Positions 1-5,641 of a stretch of DNA of 5,641 nt are shown here, piece by piece. The notes under the pieces were generated by a model. It saw only the letters and a program-made list of their open reading frames with translations. It made no database searches and was not told the DNA's origin. Both the position numbers and the translations under genes were made by a program. Source of the stretch: Candidatus Aerophobota bacterium (GTDB lineage Bacteria; Aerophobota; Aerophobia; Aerophobales; B3-G15); contig JAUWJM010000108.1 of assembly GCA_030607715.1 (NCBI GenBank), forward strand, positions 1-5,641, in the 5' to 3' direction. The stretch's first letter is position 1, and each line of letters starts with the position of its first letter.

Positions 1-1676
1 ACATTTTCTAATTGTGTAGATATAAGAGCTTTTTCGAAATTATAACTAACCATAGAATCAATACCAGAGCCTCCCTGCATAGTGAACAAAAGCAGCTCTT
101 GAGCTACAGCTCTTCTGGTTTCAGGAATAGCATAATAATTTTCATCTCCATTATGAAGTACTTGATTAATCTCGCAAATTATATCAGTAAGAGAAGAACT
201 ATCTCCAGTATATTTTAAGGAATCTAAATAATTTTCTATCTCCAGCATTTTTTTAAGAACAACAGGCTCCTTTATTTTATTCTTTCCCTTTGCATCTATT
301 TCTATTAGGAGCCGAGAAGTTCCTCCAAAATTATCCTCTACTTTATTAATTGATTGTACAGGAGGGCTATTTTCCCCTAAATATCTCATTAAATCAGCAT
401 CAGTATTGATTTTGGAAATTCCCAAAAGGAAAAAACAAATAATAAGAGAGGATATTACTATTACAGTTTTAGGATGCCCTGATATAGAAGCTCCTACCTT
501 TTTTAAAAAAGAATCTAATATACCAGGGGAACTTTGTTTTTTAATATAACGAGGAATTTTTTTCTCCAGAGTTAAAACTGCTGGAATAAAAGTTAAGGAA
601 AGGAGCATAGCTGAGAGGACTCCAAAAGCCGTAGAGGTTCCAAATTGTTTTATAGGAACGACAAAGGAAGTATTTAAAGTCAAAAACCCAGCAACAGTGG
701 TTAAGGCAGCCATAATCGTAGGAGAATTCATCTCAGACATAGTATTCAACGCAGCTTCCTTCCCTCTTAATCCGTTTCTTATCTCCTCGTAATACTTATT
801 TACAATGTGAATCCCATAGGCACTTCCAATAGCAACCAAAATAACAGGAGCTATTATAGAAATTATGCTAAAAGGATACCCCATACAAGCCATAAACCCT
901 ATCATCCATATAATGCTCATAAGAACAGTCAGCATGGGGATAAGTATCCCCATTCTACTTCGGAAGCAAAAGTATAAAAATCCTATTATCACTAAAACTA
1001 TCAGGGCAAATAGAAGGTATAAATCGTGTCCCATTGTATTTTTAGCGTAATGAGATATATAGGCATCACCAGCTAAGTAAATTTCCTCTGGTCCTTCATT
1101 CTGATGAATAATTACCAACATCTTTTCAATTAATTCATCAGCTTTTTCAGTAGCAGCAATACCCGGTTCTAAAGTAACCAATATAAGAGCCGCTTTTTTA
1201 TTTTTAGCTATAAAGGATTTACCCTGAGAAGAGCTTAAAATCTTTTCTTTGAACTTTTCTATTTCTTCCTTTCTTTCAGGAACTTTTTCTACAATAGGGG
1301 TAATGCTAATTAACCCTTCACTTCCTTCGATTAAATCAATATTTAATGGTGTGGTGACCTTTTCTACTCCTTGAAGATTTGAGAATTCTTCCGACATTTT
1401 ATGAATTTTTTTAAGAGTGTCTGAATTAAAGATATTATTACTACATAAGGCAACCGTAAGAAAATCCTGTGAGCCAAACTCATCTGTTACTTTTTCAAAG
1501 TCCTTTATTACCGGATCGTCTAAAGGGACCATATCCTTCATATCAGACTTAAAACTTATTTGAGGAATAAAAAAGCAAAAAAGTAAAGTAACAACAACAG
1601 TGAAAATTATAGTTTTCTTAGGATTGTTAACAACCCAATTAGTTATTCCTCTTAATTTAGATATTCTTAGTTTCAT
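1..1676 (-). CDS. RND-superfamily exporter, MMPL/HAE3 type (C-terminus cut off by window edge)
   Basis: The gene has 558 codons in the window and runs off the left edge without a stop. Starting from the ATG at 1674-1676, the translation shows the RND two-repeat layout. Helix 1 is at about residues 21-40 and a large external domain at about 41-217. Five helices follow at about 218-238, 243-264, 269-292, 320-338 and 345-369. A seventh helix at about 402-420 opens the second repeat, whose external domain is cut at residue 558. Helix 4 and its edge (GSAYGIHIVNKYYEE, 284-298) and the FGG segment opening the second domain (450-452) resemble the predicted RND exporters of COG1033. Such proteins sit in the cytoplasmic membrane and move lipids or hydrophobic compounds; the substrate cannot be read here. 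Helix 4 has Ser-Ala-Tyr where MmpL proteins carry the Asp-Tyr of the proton relay. An in-frame stop at 1695-1697 limits upstream starts. It is the third gene of the marR-MATE-RND operon, 22 bases after the MATE stop. Confidence 0.93.
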   Translation of the reverse strand, partial: MKLRISKLRGITNWVVNNPKKTIIFTVVVTLLFCFFIPQISFKSDMKDMVPLDDPVIKDFEKVTDEFGSQDFLTVALCSNNIFNSDTLKKIHKMSEEFSNLQGVEKVTTPLNIDLIEGSEGLISITPIVEKVPERKEEIEKFKEKILSSSQGKSFIAKNKKAALILVTLEPGIAATEKADELIEKMLVIIHQNEGPEEIYLAGDAYISHYAKNTMGHDLYLLFALIVLVIIGFLYFCFRSRMGILIPMLTVLMSIIWMIGFMACMGYPFSIISIIAPVILVAIGSAYGIHIVNKYYEEIRNGLRGKEAALNTMSEMNSPTIMAALTTVAGFLTLNTSFVVPIKQFGTSTAFGVLSAMLLSLTFIPAVLTLEKKIPRYIKKQSSPGILDSFLKKVGASISGHPKTVIVISSLIICFFLLGISKINTDADLMRYLGENSPPVQSINKVEDNFGGTSRLLIEIDAKGKNKIKEPVVLKKMLEIENYLDSLKYTGDSSSLTDIICEINQVLHNGDENYYAIPETRRAVAQELLLFTMQGGSGIDSMVSYNFEKALISTQLEN

Positions 1677-1682
1677 TTTAAG

Positions 1683-1688
1683 TTCCTT
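1683..1688 (-). promoter_or_regulatory. Ribosome binding site of the RND exporter
   Basis: The minus strand reads AAGGAA six bases before the ATG at 1674-1676. It lies in the 22-base gap after the MATE stop codon, and an in-frame stop lies just upstream at 1695-1697. It therefore supports this ATG as the start of the edge-truncated exporter. Confidence 0.75.
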
Positions 1689-1698
1689 TTTAGACTAA

Positions 1699-3105
1699 CT
1701 ATTCTTTATAAGTTATTACCTGAGCAGTTCGATCCTTTGCCTTGGAGAAACTCTTCACAAAGAGTATTCCCAAAATGAGAGCTATGGACGCTGCTATAGC
1801 ATTTCCAATTACTATCCCCAACCAGACACCTGTAAGACCAAAACCAAACGATATTCCAAATATATATGCCACTGGAACCTGAAGAATTATTGTCCTTAAG
1901 ATGGTAACAAATAGAGCAGTTCTGCCTCTACCAACCCCTTGAAACATTGCTGATGATAACATACCCAAGGGTACAGTGTGACAGAAAAGTGCCAACCATC
2001 TAAGGAATATTAATAAATTATCGGCTATGCATGCTGCTCCCTTAGAGTATGTAAATATAAATGCTATTTGGGGTGCGAACAAGACAATCATAATAGCCAC
2101 CGCAAGCTCTGCTAAAATGCCGATTTTTATTGCATACATATAGGCTATGTTAAGCTTTTCTGGATTTCTTGCTCCATAAGCAGCTCCCGTAACCGCGGTA
2201 ACACCCATCGCTATTCCCAACAGAGGAATAATACCGAGCATTACTATCCTCCAACCACTCGTGAATACCGCGATACCATCTGTCCCTCCAGCTTTAATCA
2301 CGACAAGATTGAGAAAAACCATTGATATGGACATTGAAAGCTGCGCCAAAGAGGCAGGTATGCCAACGTTAAATATCTCTTTAATTATTCCTTTATTTAG
2401 ATGAAACTCCTTAAGTTTTATCTTTACATAGGTATCACTCTTTACAAAGAGCCAATAAAAAAGTAATATTGCCGAAACCACTATGGATGTAAGCGTAGCC
2501 CACGCGGCACCGACTACCCCCATATCAAAAGTATATATGAATATGGGATCGAGTACCACATTCAGTCCTGTCCCGAGGAGCATTGCATACATTGCGCTCT
2601 TCATATCACCCTCTCCACGTAGAATAGCACTGGCTATATTGGAGAAGAAGATAAATACTGCCCCGCCAAATAGCACCCTGGCATAATCAGAGCTCATTTG
2701 GGTGATATTTCCTTTTACTCCCATAAAGGAGAATATCTTTTCAAGGAAGGGCAGAAAAGGTAGACTTAAAGCTAATCCTACAAGTATACCTAATATAATG
2801 GTATGATCTGCTGTATTATCAGCTGCTTTTTTATTTCTTTGACCTATTCTTCGTGATATTGCTGAGCTTCCGCCAATGCCTATTCCTGCTGACACTGCCA
2901 TAATGATCATAAAGAATGGGAAAAATAAACCAACTGCAGCCAAGGCATCCGCTCCAAGTCCAGCAACCCAAATACCATCTACTATGTTATAAAGAGCTTG
3001 AGCTAACATCCCTATTATCATTGGGATAGAGAGCTTCAATATCGCTTTTTTGGGATCTCCAAGTAAGTGCTTAACTCCTTGGGTAACTTTTTCTTGAGTC
3101 TTCAT
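1699..3105 (-). CDS. MATE-family multidrug/cation antiporter
   Basis: This 468-aa polytopic membrane protein has two homologous six-helix halves, of normal MATE length. It should exchange Na+ or H+ for organic cations or other toxic compounds across the cytoplasmic membrane. Helix 1 carries NIVDGIWVAGLGADALAA (40-57), the usual MATE opening. RGEGD (163-167), the segment from N182 to Y191 containing DPIFIY, and GVVGAAWAT (196-204) mark the N-lobe. The second half starts near GIP (248-250) and has AAYGAR (308-313) and QGVGRGR (389-395). D43, N182, D186 and T204 lie a constant two residues beyond D41, N180, D184 and T202, the cation-binding quartet known from PfMATE; this suggests the N-lobe ion site is intact. 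The start is supported by AAAAGG at 3115-3120, nine bases upstream. The gene lies 41 bases after marR and 22 bases before the RND exporter, so it is the middle gene of that operon. Sampled lines are more GC-rich than the neighbouring genes. Substrate is not inferable. Confidence 0.95.
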   Translation of the reverse strand: MKTQEKVTQGVKHLLGDPKKAILKLSIPMIIGMLAQALYNIVDGIWVAGLGADALAAVGLFFPFFMIIMAVSAGIGIGGSSAISRRIGQRNKKAADNTADHTIILGILVGLALSLPFLPFLEKIFSFMGVKGNITQMSSDYARVLFGGAVFIFFSNIASAILRGEGDMKSAMYAMLLGTGLNVVLDPIFIYTFDMGVVGAAWATLTSIVVSAILLFYWLFVKSDTYVKIKLKEFHLNKGIIKEIFNVGIPASLAQLSMSISMVFLNLVVIKAGGTDGIAVFTSGWRIVMLGIIPLLGIAMGVTAVTGAAYGARNPEKLNIAYMYAIKIGILAELAVAIMIVLFAPQIAFIFTYSKGAACIADNLLIFLRWLALFCHTVPLGMLSSAMFQGVGRGRTALFVTILRTIILQVPVAYIFGISFGFGLTGVWLGIVIGNAIAASIALILGILFVKSFSKAKDRTAQVITYKE

Positions 3106-3146
3106 AAAAAATAACCTTTTCCTATTAATAATTTTTTGCTAAAAGT

Positions 3147-3587
3147 TCAGCTATAAATGCGGGCATAGATAGTTTCTAATAGATTTAAAAAAGTATTTCT
3201 TTCCTCAGGAGTCATCTGTCTTAAGACAGATTTTGCTTTCTCTTTGCTTTTTTGCTTGAATTTTTCCCCTATCTTCCGTCCTCCTGCACTCATAGCTACT
3301 CTTACTACTCTTCTATCCTCTAAATCTGGTTCTCTAATTACAAGATTTTTTTTTACCAATTTGTCAACAATACGTGTAAGAGTGCTTAAATCAATATAGA
3401 GGTCTTTTCCCATTTTTGACATCCTGGGTTTAGTTTTAAAAAATAAATAATGTAAAACATCCATTTCAGAAACACTGATACCAATATCGAAAAGTTTTTC
3501 AGGACGCTGTATTTGAAAGGATTTAAAAATAGCTGTCACAAGAAAGATTACCTTTTCAGCACACTTTTCTACATCGTTTTCCTGCAT
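3147..3587 (-). CDS. MarR-family transcriptional regulator
   Basis: This 146-aa protein has the usual MarR length and layout. A dimerisation helix lies at about 5-28, and a winged helix-turn-helix at about 38-100. SKMGKDLY (57-64) forms the first HTH helix and DLSTLTRIVDKLVKK (66-80) the recognition helix. The wing has the typical acidic-Arg-Arg signature LEDRRVVRVAMS (89-100), and C-terminal helices run from about 103 to 145. MarR proteins act as dimers that repress nearby promoters and release DNA on binding a phenolic, lipophilic or oxidising ligand. Here it is the first gene of an operon with two exporters, so it very likely controls its own synthesis and theirs. The ATG at 3585-3587 is preceded by AGGGAG (3595-3600) with a seven-base gap, and by a consensus promoter with an overlapping palindrome. 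There is a single cysteine (C9), near the N-terminus; whether it senses oxidants is unknown. Confidence 0.95.
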   Translation of the reverse strand: MQENDVEKCAEKVIFLVTAIFKSFQIQRPEKLFDIGISVSEMDVLHYLFFKTKPRMSKMGKDLYIDLSTLTRIVDKLVKKNLVIREPDLEDRRVVRVAMSAGGRKIGEKFKQKSKEKAKSVLRQMTPEERNTFLNLLETIYARIYS

Positions 3588-3600
3588 ATACTCACTCCCT

Positions 3601-3612
3601 TAATTTAAATTA
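3601..3612. repeat. 12-bp perfect AT palindrome in the marR leader
   Basis: TAATTTAAATTA reads identically on both strands. It lies between the predicted transcription start (about 3624) and the marR ribosome binding site (3595-3600), which it abuts. It could be an auxiliary operator, but it contains only A and T in an AT-rich leader and differs in sequence from the 29-bp palindrome, so chance is a fair alternative. Confidence 0.35.
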
Positions 3613-3621
3613 TTTTCAATT

Positions 3622-3650
3622 TGCAAATATATTATAATACAATATTTGCA
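3622..3650. promoter_or_regulatory. Probable MarR operator, 29-bp imperfect palindrome
   Basis: The arms TGCAAATAT (3622-3630) and ATATTTGCA (3642-3650) are exact reverse complements. The symmetry continues through the 11-base centre, so 12 of the 14 base pairs about position 3636 match. The element covers the whole -10 hexamer and most of the spacer of the marR promoter, where a bound dimer would block RNA polymerase. Arm centres are 20 bp apart, about two helical turns, so both half-sites face the same side of the helix. Assignment to the adjacent MarR protein is inference from position; the symmetry is directly visible. Confidence 0.75.
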
Positions 3651-3658
3651 TTTGTCAA
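3631..3658 (-). promoter_or_regulatory. Sigma-70/sigma-A type promoter of the marR-MATE-RND operon
   Basis: On the minus strand the -35 box TTGACA (3653-3658) and the -10 box TATAAT (3631-3636) both match the consensus exactly and are separated by 16 bases. Transcription would start near 3624, giving a leader of about 37 bases that contains the AGGGAG ribosome binding site. So strong a core promoter in front of efflux genes makes sense only if it is normally repressed, consistent with the overlapping palindrome. Confidence 0.85.
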
Positions 3659-3807
3659 GTACCTTTTTTAAATCACTGAAAAATTGAAAGTTAGTGCTGA
3701 TTTTGGGTTTCTCAGGAGAAAAAAGATAAAAATGGAGAGTTTTTAATAGGGAAACTTTAGCATAAAGAAGAAATTTTAGAAAGATTCATACTTTGGTGGC
3801 TGAACTG

Positions 3808-4620
3808 TTACATTTTTCTTAAAAAACTGTTTAATACGAAATAGAGGTTTTTCTCGGTTAATAAAGTAATGTTTTTTGCTTTCTCAGCAATGATTCTTTG
3901 CTCTTTTGTGCAATAACCCCAGCTTGCTAAATATGTATTAACACTTAATCTTTGAGTTTTTAATAAATGATCCAAGTTATCATCCACAAAATGAATGTCT
4001 TTAAATTTAACATTGTAATTTTTAGAAATATATCTCATCTGGATAATTTTATCAGTGCTTATATGCAGATCAATTATATCTTCTTTTTTAATGTTAAGAT
4101 TTAAATATGGTTTAGCTAATAAACCTATTATGCTTTCCCTACTGTTGGTAGTAGCTATTAAAGTTTTATATTTACCTGTTAATTTTCTTATCTTATCTAT
4201 GCAGCTAAATCCAGGAGTTAACTTTGTCCAGGCATCAAAATTTTCTTTGCTTGCCTTTACCCTTACATCATAAAAGCATCTGTAATAGTTATCCATACTT
4301 TTCTCAGGAAGTAATTGTTTTATCTTGAAAAACTCTTCCGGGAAGTTAATCTTTAAGTTATTTTCAATAATGTAAAGTATCACCGCGTAGTCATAGGCAT
4401 CCTTAATATAATGCCTGAGATATCTAAATTTATTTACTTGAGAGGGATAATTGGAAATCAAATTTAAGAAACTATCTACCTTTGGCTCTTTATTATCAAG
4501 AATCTCTGTTTGCCTGTTAATGTGTTTCCGGTAGGAAGAGTAGCTAATAAATAAAGCTTCCATTACACTGTCCACAATACACCCGTCAAAATCCAAAGCT
4601 AAGATTTTTTTAGTTTTCAT
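3808..4620 (-). CDS. HAD-superfamily hydrolase with large helical cap
   Basis: This 270-aa soluble protein has all four HAD motifs. Motif I is LDFDGCIVDS (9-18), with nucleophile D10 and acid/base D12. Motif II is IATTNS (155-160), offering T157/T158. The motif III lysine is probably K191, and motif IV is FVDDNLDH (211-218) with D213/D214 for Mg2+. The roughly 140 residues between motifs I and II are mostly helical and rich in Tyr, Lys and Asn, indicating a C1-type cap that sets substrate choice. HAD enzymes with these motifs usually hydrolyse small phosphorylated metabolites in the cytoplasm. No specific subfamily was recognised, so the substrate is unknown. It follows gpsA by 27 bases and is probably co-transcribed, which makes a glycerol-phosphate or related phosphoester conceivable but unproven. 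Its ribosome binding site is weak: CAGG (4634-4637) lies 13 bases from the ATG. A two-codon ATG-CTG-TAA reading frame (4620-4628 region) overlaps the start as TAATG. Confidence 0.85.
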   Translation of the reverse strand: MKTKKILALDFDGCIVDSVMEALFISYSSYRKHINRQTEILDNKEPKVDSFLNLISNYPSQVNKFRYLRHYIKDAYDYAVILYIIENNLKINFPEEFFKIKQLLPEKSMDNYYRCFYDVRVKASKENFDAWTKLTPGFSCIDKIRKLTGKYKTLIATTNSRESIIGLLAKPYLNLNIKKEDIIDLHISTDKIIQMRYISKNYNVKFKDIHFVDDNLDHLLKTQRLSVNTYLASWGYCTKEQRIIAEKAKNITLLTEKNLYFVLNSFLRKM

Positions 4621-4647
4621 TACAGCATCTAAACCTGTTTAATTTTT

Positions 4648-5607
4648 CTAAAACTCATATTTTATTGGTCGAAAAAAAAGTTCCTTTAATACCCTTCTCG
4701 GTTCTTGTACCCTTTTAATAATATTGTAAACAGCCTCACATATTGGCAACTCTAAATTATACTGCTTGGAAAGGGCCCTTAAAGCAGAAGTAGTTGATAC
4801 CCCTTCCGCAAGTTCGTCAAATCTTTTCCCATTGACAAAATCTTCACCAAATCTCCTATTGCGGCTGTAGTCTGAAAAAAGTGTTGCTGCATAATCACCA
4901 ATATGACATAAACCATAAACTGTTAGCTCATTTCCTCCCATTACTTTAACAAGGCGAGAAATTTCTCGTGGTCCTCTTGCCATCAAAGGTCCTTTTAAAC
5001 TGCTAAGACCTAACCCATCAAGCATTCCTGCAGCTATGCCCATTACATTTTTTGAAGCTGCGCCAATTTCATTTCCTGTTACATCCTGGCTATAATAAAA
5101 CCTGATAAGGTCACTTTTAAATGTTGCCACTATTTGCCTGGTAATATCTGGTTTATCCGAGCTTATCACCATACAACTTGGTGTGTTTTTAATAAATTCC
5201 TGAGGATGACCTGGACCTACCCAGATAGCTAAATCTACGGATTGCGAGATTTCCTCACGGAATATCTGCGTTAAGCATTTGCCTGTTTTCTCTTCCAATC
5301 CTTTCATGCATAAAATAAATATTTTATTGTGGATATGATAATAGGTAAGATCTTTGCAGAGATCTCGCAGGCCTTGAGACCCAACGGCTATAAGGACGAT
5401 GTCTGAGGATAGGGCCATCTCAAGTGAGCTTTCCACTGGAATGGAATCCGGTAGTTTTAAATATTCATTTTTCCTATTTTTGGATAAGTTTTTGCGAGTA
5501 TTTGATTCTTCTCTACCCCAGATAATTACCTTGTGGCCAAGTTTAGCTGAATACCAGGCAAGAAAAGAGCCCCATCTACCACAACCTAAAACTGAAATTT
5601 TCATCAT
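4648..5607 (-). CDS. gpsA: NAD(P)-dependent sn-glycerol-3-phosphate dehydrogenase
   Basis: This cytoplasmic enzyme reduces dihydroxyacetone phosphate to sn-glycerol-3-phosphate, the backbone for phospholipid synthesis. The 319 aa are slightly short of the usual 330-340. The Rossmann fold opens with VLGCGRWGS (6-14), the GxGxWG nucleotide motif. IAVGSQGLRD (73-82) and CMKGLEEKTGK (100-110) follow; the latter holds conserved K102. The C-terminal half has GNEIGAASKNVMGIAAGMLD (178-197) with catalytic K186, then GLCHIGDYAATLFSDYSRNR (232-251) and EGVSTTSAL (268-276). Where classical GpsA has GP-(S/N)-F-A-x-E, this protein has GPGHPQEF (131-138); together with the HIGDYAATLFS stretch this points to a divergent GpsA branch rather than a broken enzyme. 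An in-frame TAG directly precedes the ATG at 5605-5607. The start is therefore this ATG or the second one at 5602-5604; the first has the better 12-base spacing from AAGGAG. The HAD gene follows in the same operon. Confidence 0.93.
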   Translation of the reverse strand: MMKISVLGCGRWGSFLAWYSAKLGHKVIIWGREESNTRKNLSKNRKNEYLKLPDSIPVESSLEMALSSDIVLIAVGSQGLRDLCKDLTYYHIHNKIFILCMKGLEEKTGKCLTQIFREEISQSVDLAIWVGPGHPQEFIKNTPSCMVISSDKPDITRQIVATFKSDLIRFYYSQDVTGNEIGAASKNVMGIAAGMLDGLGLSSLKGPLMARGPREISRLVKVMGGNELTVYGLCHIGDYAATLFSDYSRNRRFGEDFVNGKRFDELAEGVSTTSALRALSKQYNLELPICEAVYNIIKRVQEPRRVLKELFFRPIKYEF

Positions 5608-5641
5608 CTATAAATAACGCTCCTTCCCGGTGAATTCAACG
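5608..5641 (-). CDS. C-terminal tail of an unidentified upstream gene (N-terminus outside window)
   Basis: One frame is open from the right edge to a TAG at 5608-5610 and encodes VEFTGKERYL. That stop touches the gpsA ATG with no gap, and the gpsA ribosome binding site lies inside this frame, as expected for tightly coupled operon genes. The acyltransferase gene plsY often precedes gpsA in bacteria, and PlsY proteins often end with a G-x-E followed by basic residues. The GKER here is compatible with that, but ten residues cannot establish identity. A short chance frame is the alternative. Confidence 0.4.
   Translation of the reverse strand, partial: VEFTGKERYL
5620..5625 (-). promoter_or_regulatory. 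gpsA: Ribosome binding site of gpsA
   Basis: AAGGAG on the minus strand lies 12 bases before the first gpsA ATG and 15 before the second, so it favours the first. It overlaps the end of the upstream reading frame, which suggests translational coupling. Confidence 0.65.

Noticed and set aside
12..1050. Plus-strand open frames at 12-218 and 865-1050
   Set aside because: Both lie wholly inside the continuous minus-strand RND exporter frame, whose translation shows clear family features. Their own products resemble no protein and lack plausible ribosome binding sites.
2483..2686. Plus-strand open frame of 67 codons
   Set aside because: It is antisense to the well-supported MATE gene and shows no recognisable protein features.
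3106..3146. A second MarR site or promoter between marR and the MATE gene
   Set aside because: The TGCAAATAT half-site does not recur here and no -35/-10 pair is visible; the gap simply carries the MATE ribosome binding site.
3708..3721. Inverted repeat TTTCTC-AG-GAGAAA as a terminator after the HAD gene
   Set aside because: The arms are only 6 bp with a 2-base gap, and no T-run follows it on the minus strand, so it does not look like an intrinsic terminator. An AT-rich 5-bp hairpin (CTTTA-TGC-TAAAG on the minus strand) in the same gap is weaker still. No convincing terminator was found in 3659-3807.
3659..3807. Possible small gene or RNA in the gap between the HAD gene and the marR promoter
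   Set aside because: Only very short frames exist, such as ATG-GAG-AGT-TTT-TAA on the plus strand, and there is no tRNA-like or riboswitch-like structure. It appears to be plain intergenic sequence.
4055..4273. Plus-strand open frame of 72 codons
   Set aside because: It is antisense to the HAD hydrolase gene. Its hydrophobic look arises from the opposite strand of Lys/Asn/Asp-rich codons.
5399..5617. Plus-strand open frame of 72 codons
   Set aside because: It is antisense to the gpsA Rossmann domain, with no supporting signal.

Overview
The window is an AT-rich stretch of bacterial DNA in which every gene supported here lies on the minus strand, so transcription runs from high to low coordinates. 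Consensus sigma-70/sigma-A promoter hexamers, clear purine-rich ribosome binding sites and a bacterial-type NAD(P)-dependent glycerol-3-phosphate dehydrogenase indicate a bacterium. Low GC and the protein flavour fit an anaerobic, Firmicutes-like or related candidate-phylum lineage, but the sequence alone does not settle the phylum.

Right half (5641 down to 3808): a lipid-precursor segment. The last ten codons of an unidentified upstream gene end directly against the ATG of gpsA (sn-glycerol-3-phosphate dehydrogenase, 319 aa). gpsA is followed 27 bases later by a 270-aa HAD-superfamily hydrolase with all four HAD motifs and a large helical cap. These genes look co-transcribed. GpsA supplies glycerol-3-phosphate for membrane phospholipids; the substrate of the HAD enzyme is unknown.

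Middle (3807 to 3588): about 220 bases without a gene. It holds a near-perfect promoter (TTGACA, 16 bases, TATAAT) overlapped by a 29-bp imperfect palindrome, the likely operator of the adjacent MarR-family repressor. A second, 12-bp AT palindrome lies in the leader just ahead of the marR ribosome binding site. No convincing terminator separates the HAD gene from this promoter.

Left half (3587 down to 1): a drug-efflux type operon. A MarR-family regulator (146 aa) is followed by a 12-helix MATE exporter (468 aa, 41-base gap) and then by an RND-superfamily exporter of the MMPL/HAE3 type (22-base gap). The last gene is complete at its N-terminus and runs off the left edge after 558 codons. The regulator probably represses its own promoter and thereby both transporters, being released by a small-molecule ligand or a redox cue. 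The cluster thus pairs two unrelated export mechanisms, a cation-coupled antiporter and an RND-type pump, under one switch.

No tRNA, rRNA, CRISPR array, insertion sequence or attachment site was seen. The gene families are all known. The points most worth a second look are the promoter-operator architecture, the MATE plus RND pairing, and the uncharacterised HAD partner of gpsA.
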